Source of the DNA: Bradyrhizobium sp. WSM471
GTDB lineage: Bacteria > Pseudomonadota > Alphaproteobacteria > Rhizobiales > Xanthobacteraceae
Direction: 5' to 3'
Assembly: GCF_000244915.1 (NCBI RefSeq)
Contig: NZ_CM001442.1
Span: 1,178,001-1,242,000 of the forward strand
Length of the DNA stretch: 64,000 nucleotides
Both the position numbers and the translations under genes were made by a program. Shown here piece by piece: positions 8,219 through 15,119 of the stretch; positions within the stretch are counted from its first letter, which is position 1, and every line of letters starts with the position of its first letter. Under the pieces are notes generated by a model. The model searched no databases, was not told the DNA's origin, and saw nothing but the letters and a program-made list of their open reading frames with translations.

Positions 8219-9817
8219 TCAATTCGCCAGCATCTCCGCCCTGATCATGTCCGCCGCCTTCTCTCCGATCATGATGGTCGGGGCATTGGTGTTGCCGCCG
8301 ATCAGCGTCGGCATGATCGAAGCGTCGACGACGCGCAGGCCCTCGACGCCGTGCACCTTCAGCGCCGGATCGACCACGGCCATCGCATCGGTGCCCATCT
8401 TGCAGGTGCCGACGGGGTGATAGACGGTGTCGACACGCGCGCGCAGGATGGCGCGAATGTCGTCGTCCGTTCTCACATCGGACGTGAACATGTCCTTCTT
8501 CTGCAACGCGCGCATCGCGGGCGTCTCCATCAGCCGTCGCGTGGTCTTGAAGCCCGCGACCATCGCCTCGAGATCCTCCGCCTCGCCCAGAAAATTCGGA
8601 TCGATCATCGGCGCTGCCAGCGGATCGGCGCTTTTCAGCCAGACGCTGCCACGGCTCTTCGGTCGCAACAGGCAGACATGGCATGAGAAGCCCGCCTCCT
8701 TGTGCTTCTTGCGGCCGTGATCGTCGAGCATCGCGACGATGAAGTGCAGCTGGATGTCGGGCACATCGAGGTCGGATCGGGTCTTCAGGAAGCCGCCACA
8801 CTCGGCGAAATTGGTGGTCATCAGGCCGCGCCGCTCCCGGCGGTAGCGCTGGATGGCGCGGAGCAGGGATGGCAGCTGGCCGAGCGATGAGTGGACGAAG
8901 TGCGGATAGTCGGAGGCGTAGACGAACACGAAATCCGGATGATCCTGCAGATTGCGTCCGACGCCCGGCAAATGATGCACGACGCCGATCCCGTGCGCGG
9001 CAAGCGCCTCGCCGTCGCCGATGCCCGACAGCATCAATAGCTGCGGTGACTGGAAGGCGCCGGATGCGAGGATCACCTCGCGCCGCGCGCGCAGCTGCCT
9101 TGTCTGCTTGCCCTGGATGTATTCGATGCCGACGGCGCGCCCGCCTTCGAACAGGATGCGCGTGGCATGCGCTCCCGTCTCGACACGCAGATTCGCGCGC
9201 TTGTCCATATGGGGATGCAGATAGGCGCGCGCCGCGCTCCAGCGCTCGCCATTGTGCTGGGTTACCTGGTAGCTGCCGAGCCCTTCATGGTCGTCTTCAT
9301 TGAAGTCCTCGCGGATGCGGAACTGCGCCTCGCGGGCGGCCTGATGGAAGACGTCATGGATCGGATTGTCCGAGCGCAGCCTGTTGACATGCAGCGGGCC
9401 GCCCTTGCCATGATACGCGCCGTCGAAATCTGCGTTGTTCTCGGAAGCCTTGAAATAGGGCAGCACGTCCGCATACGACCAGCCGGCATTGCCGAGCGAG
9501 GCCCAGTGGTCGTAGTCCCATTTGTTGCCGCGGATATAGACCATGGCATTGATCGCCGAGGACCCGCCGAGCCCCTTGCCGCGCGGTTGATAGCCGATAC
9601 GACCGTTCAATCCCTTCTGCGGCACCGTATCGAAGCCCCAGTTCGCGGCCTTGTATGGCAAAGCGAGCCCGAACGGCGTGGTGATCCGCCAATTGTCGTT
9701 CGAACCTCCGGCATCGAGCAGCGCCACGGATGTCCCCGCATCCTCCGACAGCCGCCCCGCCACCGCGCAGCCGCCGGAGCCCGCGCCCACGACGACGAAA
9801 TCGAATGTGTCAGTCAC
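8219..9817 (-). CDS. GMC family oxidoreductase (choline dehydrogenase-like flavoprotein)
   Basis: 532 residues. The FAD-binding motif near the N-terminus is VVVGAGSGGCAVAGRLSE. The GMC signatures GLGGSSAINAMVYIRG and GAFQSPQLLMLSGIG follow, then the catalytic YHPVGTCKMG histidine region and GGNTNAPTIMIGEKAADMI at the C-terminus. Such enzymes oxidise alcohols (choline, aromatic or alkyl alcohols). The GTG start at 9817 is chosen because GGGGGAAA lies just upstream; an ATG at 9841 is in frame but lacks a site. It lies 98 bp downstream of the aldehyde dehydrogenase gene on the same strand, so an alcohol-to-aldehyde-to-acid pair acting on lignin-type alcohols is a reasonable inference. Confidence 0.88.
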   Translation of the reverse strand: MTDTFDFVVVGAGSGGCAVAGRLSEDAGTSVALLDAGGSNDNWRITTPFGLALPYKAANWGFDTVPQKGLNGRIGYQPRGKGLGGSSAINAMVYIRGNKWDYDHWASLGNAGWSYADVLPYFKASENNADFDGAYHGKGGPLHVNRLRSDNPIHDVFHQAAREAQFRIREDFNEDDHEGLGSYQVTQHNGERWSAARAYLHPHMDKRANLRVETGAHATRILFEGGRAVGIEYIQGKQTRQLRARREVILASGAFQSPQLLMLSGIGDGEALAAHGIGVVHHLPGVGRNLQDHPDFVFVYASDYPHFVHSSLGQLPSLLRAIQRYRRERRGLMTTNFAECGGFLKTRSDLDVPDIQLHFIVAMLDDHGRKKHKEAGFSCHVCLLRPKSRGSVWLKSADPLAAPMIDPNFLGEAEDLEAMVAGFKTTRRLMETPAMRALQKKDMFTSDVRTDDDIRAILRARVDTVYHPVGTCKMGTDAMAVVDPALKVHGVEGLRVVDASIMPTLIGGNTNAPTIMIGEKAADMIRAEMLAN

Positions 9818-9836
9818 TGATGTTTCCCCCGTTATC

Positions 9837-9910
9837 GTCATTCCGGGGCAATGCGGAGCATCGAACCCGGAATCTCGAGGTTCCGGGTTCGCTACGCGCC
9901 CCGGAACGAC
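9837..9910. repeat. Extragenic palindromic repeat (GTCATTCCGGGGC ... GCCCCGGAACGAC type)
   Basis: Left arm GTCATTCCGGGGCAATGCGGAGC, an inner hairpin GAACCCGGAATCTCGAGGTTCCGGGTTC, and the right arm GCGCCCCGGAACGAC. It sits between the aldehyde dehydrogenase stop and the GMC start, inside the presumed operon. A degraded piece of the family appears near 55497. Confidence 0.78.
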
Positions 9911-9915
9911 CGCCC

Positions 9916-11397
9916 CTACGACATGAACCGCATCATCTTCTCCAGCCGCGCGATCTTGCCGCCATAGGGCGGATAGAGGTCGGCGAGCCGGTTGAATTTC
10001 GAACGATAGAACACCGGCTTCAGCTTGCTGAACGTGCGAAAGCCCCATTCGCCGTGATAGGCGCCGGTGCCGGATGCGCCGACGCCGCCCATCGGCTGGT
10101 TGATTTGCGCGAAGTGGAACAGGCAGTCGTTGATGGTGACGCCGCCGGAGATGGTGCGCGCCAGCACCTCGTCGCGCGCATTGCGGTCCTTGCCGAACCA
10201 GTACAGCGCCAGCGGCCGGTCGCGGGCGTTGACGAAGGCGATGGCGTCGGCCGCTTCGCGATAGCCGAGCACCGGCAGCACCGGTCCAAAAATCTCCTCC
10301 TGCATCACGGCCATGTCTTCGGTCGCGCCCTCGATCAGCGTCGGCGGGAATTTGCGGTGTGCCTTCCAGTTGGGATCGTCCGCCTTTGCCGGCTGCAGGA
10401 TCTTGGCGCCGCGGCTTGCCGCATCCGCGACGAGATTTTCCAGCCGCGCATAATGCCGGTCGGAGATCACGGAGGTGTAGTCCTTGTTGGCGGGATCGGT
10501 GCCGAACATGCGCCGCATCTGCGCACGGACTTTTTCGGCGAAGGCCTGCAACGCGCGCTCGGGCACCAGCACATAGTCGGGCGCGATGCAGGTCTGCCCG
10601 GCATTGAGCAGCTTGCCGTAGGCGATGCGCTCGGCGGCCTCGTCGAGATCGGCCGAAGCGTCGATGACAACAGGCGACTTGCCGCCGAGCTCGAGCGTGA
10701 CGGGCGTCAGATTGCGCCCCGCTGCCTCCGCCACCAGCCGCCCCACCCGGGTCGAGCCGGTGAACACCAGATGATCGAACGGCAGGTGTGCGAAGGCCTT
10801 CGCGATCTCGTCCTCGACGCCGGTGACGAGCAGCTCCGCAGCGTCGAATTTTTGCGCGACCGTCTCCTTCAGCAGCGCTGAGAAATGCGGCACGAGCTCG
10901 CTCGGCTTGATGATGACACGGTTGCCGGCGGCGAGCGCGCCGATCGCGGGCGCGAGCGTCAGCTGCAGCGGATAATTCCAGGGCGCGATGATGCCGACGA
11001 CGCCGAGCGGCTGCGGCATCAGCCGATTGCGCGCGGGCAAAAATTGCAGCGCCGTCGAAACGCGCTGCGGCGCCATCCAGCTCTTGAGGTGTTTCGTGGC
11101 ATGACGGATCTCGGAGAACACCATCATGGTCTCGGCGATATTGGTCTCGACCGCGCAGCGGTGGCCGAAATCGGCCGAGATCGCCTGCCGGAAGCGCTCC
11201 TCGTTGTCGGCAACGACAGTGCGCAGCCGCGCCAGCCGGTCGAGCCGCTCGGCGAGGCCAGGCGCCGGCTCGGCCCGCGACCGCGCGACCATGGTATGGA
11301 AGGCGTCTTCGACGGCCCGAAGCGGGGCGCTCGGCGGGGGGCGGTCCAAGGGGCGATCGGAAGGGCGATCGGAGGGGCGGTCCAAGGCGTGGTCCAT
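9916..11397 (-). CDS. Coniferyl-aldehyde dehydrogenase (ALDH superfamily)
   Basis: 493 residues. The ALDH core shows the Asn-containing APWNYPLQLTLAPAIGALAAG, FTGSTRVGRLVAEAA, the catalytic Glu in LELGGKSPVVIDASAD and the catalytic Cys in GQTCIAPDYVLVPE. The short-ALDH layout, the FHTMVARSRAEPAP start and the C-terminal hydrophobic tail fit the CalB/coniferyl-aldehyde group, which oxidises coniferyl aldehyde to ferulate; other aldehydes are possible. The ATG at 11397 has an AGGGAG site; the frame extends further upstream without one. The N-terminus carries DRPSDRPSDRPLDRP, encoded by imperfect 12-bp tandem repeats. Links to the feruloyl-CoA synthase operon at 38-43 kb by pathway. Confidence 0.82.
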   Translation of the reverse strand: MDHALDRPSDRPSDRPLDRPPPSAPLRAVEDAFHTMVARSRAEPAPGLAERLDRLARLRTVVADNEERFRQAISADFGHRCAVETNIAETMMVFSEIRHATKHLKSWMAPQRVSTALQFLPARNRLMPQPLGVVGIIAPWNYPLQLTLAPAIGALAAGNRVIIKPSELVPHFSALLKETVAQKFDAAELLVTGVEDEIAKAFAHLPFDHLVFTGSTRVGRLVAEAAGRNLTPVTLELGGKSPVVIDASADLDEAAERIAYGKLLNAGQTCIAPDYVLVPERALQAFAEKVRAQMRRMFGTDPANKDYTSVISDRHYARLENLVADAASRGAKILQPAKADDPNWKAHRKFPPTLIEGATEDMAVMQEEIFGPVLPVLGYREAADAIAFVNARDRPLALYWFGKDRNARDEVLARTISGGVTINDCLFHFAQINQPMGGVGASGTGAYHGEWGFRTFSKLKPVFYRSKFNRLADLYPPYGGKIARLEKMMRFMS

Positions 11398-11708
11398 GGC
11401 GTTCTCCCTCTTTAAGTGGCGTTTCCGCCTGGTTTTGTTGCCGCAAGCTGGCCCCTCGTGGAACTTCTGGCAAGGGCGGGCCAAACAGGCCACAAATTCG
11501 TCCACTGCGCTGTCATAAAGTCGAAAAAAACGTCCCCACAGCCCTTTCCAAAGCCACCCCGGGTTGGTACATACCGCCCGCACCCAAGGGCTTTGCCCGG
11601 GGTTGCCTTCCAAGGAAGCCTTTGGGACGGACGAAGCAAGCCACGCGAACAGCGCCGGCCCTTCATTCACCGTCCCCGGCACTTTCACGAAGGCAAAGCA
11701 ACGGTTAA
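11398..11708. other. Intergenic region without a recognised gene
   Basis: 311 bp between the divergent aldehyde dehydrogenase start and the tRNA. It should hold the promoters of both. It contains an A-rich patch (TCGAAAAAAACG near 11521), but I see no convincing promoter pair, repeat or gene; the open frame crossing it continues through the tRNA and is not coding. Confidence 0.6.
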
Positions 11709-11785
<77 letters not shown>

Positions 11786-11813
11786 AGTTCGGACCTTACC
11801 GGTCCCGATCCGA

Positions 11814-11847
11814 AAATGGCCCGCATCACGCGGGCCATTTTTGTTTT
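11814..11847 (+). terminator. Rho-independent terminator of tRNA-fMet
   Basis: Perfect 11-bp stem AAATGGCCCGC / GCGGGCCATTT with the 5-base loop ATCAC, followed by TTGTTTT. It lies 28 bp after the tRNA end. Confidence 0.9.
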
Positions 11848-11903
11848 GGGAGGCGCTGCGGCGGAAACGTTGGCCGCACCTTGCGCAAGAGTGGGGGAAG
11901 CCC

Positions 11904-12221
11904 TCACTCCGGATAGCTAAGGATCATCTTCAGCAGCTTCGGAAACCGCGCATTGATGTCCTCCTCGCGCAGGACATTGCGGTGCTGGACGCCTTGCTTG
12001 GAGGTCCGGATCAGGCCGGCCTCGCGCAGGATGCGAAAATGGTTCGACAGGGTCGACTTCGCCATGTCAGGGCAGGGCGCCGCCTCGGTGCACGACATGC
12101 AATCGTTCTGCGCGGCCAGGCTCTTGACGATACGCAGCCGCATCGGGTCCGCGAGCGCTCCCAGCACCCCAGCCAGTGAAATCTCGCTCCGCGGTGGGTG
12201 AACGAACTGCACCATGAACAA
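11904..12221 (-). CDS. ArsR-family transcriptional regulator (winged HTH)
   Basis: 105 residues. A winged-helix core is visible: LAGVLGALADPMRLRIVKSLA, the recognition-helix region KSTLSNHFRILREAGLIRT, and a beta-wing SKQGVQHRNVLR. Cysteines in NDCMSCTEAAPCPD lie between helices, where some ArsR proteins hold their sensing thiols. A TTG start at 12221 is chosen because AGGGAGGTG ends seven bases before it; the ATG at 12215 would be 13 bases away. Divergent from an SDR gene with a perfect 13-bp inverted repeat between them, so it probably represses the SDR and itself. The inducer is unknown. Confidence 0.85.
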   Translation of the reverse strand: MFMVQFVHPPRSEISLAGVLGALADPMRLRIVKSLAAQNDCMSCTEAAPCPDMAKSTLSNHFRILREAGLIRTSKQGVQHRNVLREEDINARFPKLLKMILSYPE

Positions 12222-12236
12222 AATATAGCACCTCCC

Positions 12237-12277
12237 TTGAACTCATTCAATAGTTCACTAGTATTGAACTATTGAAT
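12237..12277. promoter_or_regulatory. Palindromic operator in the arsR/SDR divergent promoter
   Basis: ATTCAATAGTTCA (12245-12257) and TGAACTATTGAAT (12265-12277) form a perfect 13-bp inverted repeat around CTAGTAT. A smaller palindrome TTGAA-CTCA-TTCAA (12237-12250) overlaps its left arm. The site is AT-rich in a GC-rich region, 16 bp from the arsR start and 34 bp from the SDR start, as expected for an ArsR dimer site overlapping both promoters. Confidence 0.8.
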
Positions 12278-12310
12278 ATCGGCGTCGTGCCGGACGGTGG
12301 AGAATATGTG

Positions 12311-13063
12311 ATGACCAAGAGACTCGAAGGAAAAGTTGCGCTCGTGACCGGCGCTTCCAAAGGCATCGGCGCCGAAATCGCCGCTCGGCTCGCGGCCGAG
12401 GGCGCGGCGGTCGCCGTCAACTACAGCTCCAGCAAGCAGGCCGCCGACCGCGTGGTCGCCGCCATCGTCGCCAAGGGTGGCAAAGCCGTCGCGGTCCACG
12501 GCAATCTGGCCGACGCCAAGGACGTGACAAACGTGGTCGCAGAGACCGTAAAGGCGTTCGGCGCGATCGATATCCTCGTCAACAACGCGGGCATTTACGA
12601 ATTCGCCCCGCTCGAGGCCATCACGCCTGAGCATTTCCATAGGCAATTCGACCTCAATGTGCTTGGCCTGCTGCTGGTCTCGGGCGAAGCTTCGAAGCAC
12701 TTCAACGCCAATGGCGGAAGCATCATCAACATCAGCTCCGGCGTATCGACCATCGCGCCGGCGAACACAGCCGTCTACACCGCGACCAAGGCGTCGGTGG
12801 ATGCAATCTCCGCCGTCCTGGCGAAGGAGCTGGCGCCGCGCAAGATCCGCGTCAACGCCGTCAACCCGGGCATGATCGCGACCGAAGGCGTCGTCTCGGC
12901 CGGCCTGCACGAAGGTGACATGCGCAACTGGATCGAATCCACCACCCCGCTCGGCCGCATCGGCAAGGTCGAGGAGATCGCTGCCGCAGTGGCCTTCTTC
13001 GCTTCGGACGACGCGTCGTACGTCACGGGCGAGACGCTGCATGTGACAGGCGGCCTGCGCTGA
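12311..13063 (+). CDS. SDR family oxidoreductase (FabG-like), ArsR-controlled
   Basis: 250 residues. Classical SDR: TGASKGIGAEIAARLAAEG, NNAGIYEFAP, serine in NISSGVST, YTATK (YxxxK), and the C-terminal YVTGETLHVTGGLR. Length and motifs fit a 3-oxoacyl/glucose-1-dehydrogenase-like reductase. The ATG at 12311 has GGAG eight bases upstream; the frame continues to a TTG inside the operator palindrome, which is unlikely as a start. The divergent ArsR gene and palindrome suggest inducible expression. It is followed by a clear terminator. Confidence 0.88.
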   Translation: MTKRLEGKVALVTGASKGIGAEIAARLAAEGAAVAVNYSSSKQAADRVVAAIVAKGGKAVAVHGNLADAKDVTNVVAETVKAFGAIDILVNNAGIYEFAPLEAITPEHFHRQFDLNVLGLLLVSGEASKHFNANGGSIINISSGVSTIAPANTAVYTATKASVDAISAVLAKELAPRKIRVNAVNPGMIATEGVVSAGLHEGDMRNWIESTTPLGRIGKVEEIAAAVAFFASDDASYVTGETLHVTGGLR

Positions 13064-13095
13064 CGGAGCGCGAAGCTTAAGGGGTTCTATGAGGA

Positions 13096-13125
13096 GATGG
13101 CCCGCGTCGTGCGGGCCATCTTTAT
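13096..13125 (+). terminator. Terminator after the ArsR-linked SDR
   Basis: Perfect 10-bp stem GATGGCCCGC / GCGGGCCATC with loop GTCGT, followed by TTTAT. The stem resembles the tRNA-fMet terminator at 11814. Confidence 0.8.
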
Positions 13126-13135
13126 CGCGCGTCTC

Positions 13136-14173
13136 TCAAAACTCTTTAATCGCCTTCCCGTCCGCCCCCACCAAACTCGACGGCGCCTCGCCGAACACCA
13201 GTCCCTCCGGCTGAAACTTGATGGTCTTTCCGCCCTCGACGAACTCCGCAAAATTGCGCGGTGTCGCCGAGTGCACGCCGTTCTCCAGGAAGTCGTCGAT
13301 CTCGTAGCAGGTGTCGGGCTTGCCGCCGGAGCCTTCGCCCAAGAACTTCTGGAAACTCTGGCTCGTCACCTTGGCCTTCTTGCGCGCCGACCAATTGGCG
13401 TAGCGGCGGTAGAGCTTTGGCATGATCACCGGGCCCTTGTCGCTCGCCAGCACGCCGGTCTCGTTTGTCTTGGGTTCGCGCAGGTCGAAGTCGAAGGCGG
13501 GGACGGTCTTGGCGAGGTGCTTCCAGACCGGCAGCTTCCTCGTTCGCGCGGTCTTGGCCAGCGCGAGGAAAGCTTTGATCTCGTCGTCGTTCATCGAGGA
13601 GTAGAACGTCGGATAGGCAAAGCCCTGCTCGACCAGCCATTGATTGATGTCGACCTTGTGGCCGCTGACCGTCACCTCGATGTCGCCGACCAGCCGCCCA
13701 TAGGTGTCGAACACCTCGTTCGGCGCATCGACATGGGTGAAGACCCGGCAGGCGAGCGTCGCTTCGCCGGCGCTGCTGAGGAAATCATGCAGCGCCTTGC
13801 TCGCGGTGGCGCCGAGGAATTGCCGGTAGGAATGGGTGACCGCGTGATAGGCCTGCCGTTTGGCGTCCGTCAGCCCCTTCTTCTCCGCGGACGAGAGCGG
13901 CGAGGGCTGGTAGTGCAGCTCCGGCGCGTCAATGCCCTGGAGGCGGATGGTGAGCTTGCCGTTCTTGATCGGCGCCGTGTTGGTTCGGCCCTTGACCTTG
14001 GCGTTGTCGAACACGTGGGTCGACTGGAACGGCGAGCTGTCGTTCTTCCGGAAGCGGATCGCGTCCGGCGCGACGGCCACCACGAGCTTGGTGGTGTCGG
14101 CGTCCGACCGCCCCTCCGGCCAGAACTGCTTGACCTCGATGGTGCCTTCGACCTCCAGCAGTCCAACGGGCAT
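13136..14173 (-). CDS. Thermonuclease (SNase)-like protein
   Basis: 345 residues. The middle part carries the staphylococcal-nuclease fold signatures: LTIRLQGIDAPELHY (catalytic-type Arg and Glu), FDTYGRLVGDIEV (second Arg) and VDINQWLVEQGFAYPTFY. There is no signal peptide, unlike secreted Staphylococcus nuclease, so it would act in the cytosol if active. The C-terminal 110 residues (from about KLYRRYANWSARKKAK) are outside the SNase core and I do not recognise them. Start ATG has AGGAG seven bases upstream. Neighbours are an orphan protein and an NTPase-type signalling protein. Confidence 0.82.
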   Translation of the reverse strand: MPVGLLEVEGTIEVKQFWPEGRSDADTTKLVVAVAPDAIRFRKNDSSPFQSTHVFDNAKVKGRTNTAPIKNGKLTIRLQGIDAPELHYQPSPLSSAEKKGLTDAKRQAYHAVTHSYRQFLGATASKALHDFLSSAGEATLACRVFTHVDAPNEVFDTYGRLVGDIEVTVSGHKVDINQWLVEQGFAYPTFYSSMNDDEIKAFLALAKTARTRKLPVWKHLAKTVPAFDFDLREPKTNETGVLASDKGPVIMPKLYRRYANWSARKKAKVTSQSFQKFLGEGSGGKPDTCYEIDDFLENGVHSATPRNFAEFVEGGKTIKFQPEGLVFGEAPSSLVGADGKAIKEF

Positions 14174-14344
14174 CGGCCGCTCCTGTCATGGTTCAGGAGA
14201 CAGCGAATCATTTTCGCACGACAAGCCCATGACGGAAGATGCGACAGGAACGACACCTCGCGGACGCGCCGGAGGTTCTAACCCGCGCGCTTGTAGCCCG
14301 CGGGCGGAGACGATCTTCCGAACGAAGCAGAATGTATCTTCAGC

Positions 14345-14836
14345 TCAGGATCTGTGCGGGCAGACCATCGTCAAATTGAGCAGCGTCGGCTTGTCCGAGC
14401 CCGTCTTGTAGTCCCACTCCAGCCGGATCTCGTGCCGGTGCGCGAAAGCGTCGCTGGCTTCGTGGGTGATGATCTTCGTCTTCATCGGGATCGGCGGCTC
14501 GGAGTTGAAGCATTTCCGGACGCAGGCATCGAGCAGATCGCATCGCGTCAGGGGAATGACGCCCGGCTCATCCCTGGACAGGGGAACTGTGTTCGGCTGG
14601 GTGCTGAGGTCGAGACGGGCCCGACCCTTCTCCTTGTGCCAGTACTTGGCGCTTTCCTGCGGCCAGCTCGACGCCGGCGTCAGAATCAGGTGGTACTGGC
14701 CATACTCCAGGGTCGGCAGATCGATGTCGTCCGACGCTTTGAGCTTCGCCACGCTCTTTTTCATGTTCGCCAGCGGGTAGTAATTGCTGTTCATCAAGTC
14801 TCTGAACTGCTTGCCGTTGTAAGTCCTCGAGCCCAT
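14345..14836 (-). CDS. Hypothetical protein, no family recognised
   Basis: 163 residues from the chosen ATG (MGSRTYNGKQFRDLMNSNYY), which has GAGGGAAAAGG directly upstream; a longer start at 14878 lacks a site. Soluble, no signal peptide. Mixed composition with four cysteines clustered in CDLLDACVRKCF plus one in the last residues (MVCPHRS). I recognise no domain. It sits between a thermonuclease-like gene and a cyclase/NTPase/TPR gene with no operon-type spacing to either, in a stretch of somewhat lower GC than its surroundings, so acquisition by transfer is possible but unproven. Confidence 0.6.
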   Translation of the reverse strand: MGSRTYNGKQFRDLMNSNYYPLANMKKSVAKLKASDDIDLPTLEYGQYHLILTPASSWPQESAKYWHKEKGRARLDLSTQPNTVPLSRDEPGVIPLTRCDLLDACVRKCFNSEPPIPMKTKIITHEASDAFAHRHEIRLEWDYKTGSDKPTLLNLTMVCPHRS

Positions 14837-15119
14837 CGCCTTTTCCCTCAATATGTCCGTGGCCTTGCCAAAATACATGCAGCTCCGCGGCGCCGGTCAG
14901 TTTGGCCAAACCTCGCGCCGCCGAACATATGACCCATCTTTGCTGGGATTTAGTTACGCTACCACTCAGGACTGTGTTTCGTCCAGATCGCCAACCGCGC
15001 CATGCCCCGCTCATGGTGAAGGCTGAGCCCGATTGCTAAGCGGTTCTCGATAGGTATTCTTATCGAGAGGTGCTTGCGGTTCTGGTCGACAGAATGACCG
15101 CGGCCTTTGAGGCGCAGGA

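Noticed and set aside
8219..11473. An apparent 1084-residue fusion of aldehyde dehydrogenase and GMC oxidoreductase
   Set aside because: The first half reads the aldehyde dehydrogenase gene in the wrong frame; the GMC part has its own GTG start with a ribosome binding site at 9817 and the two genes are separated by a repeat.
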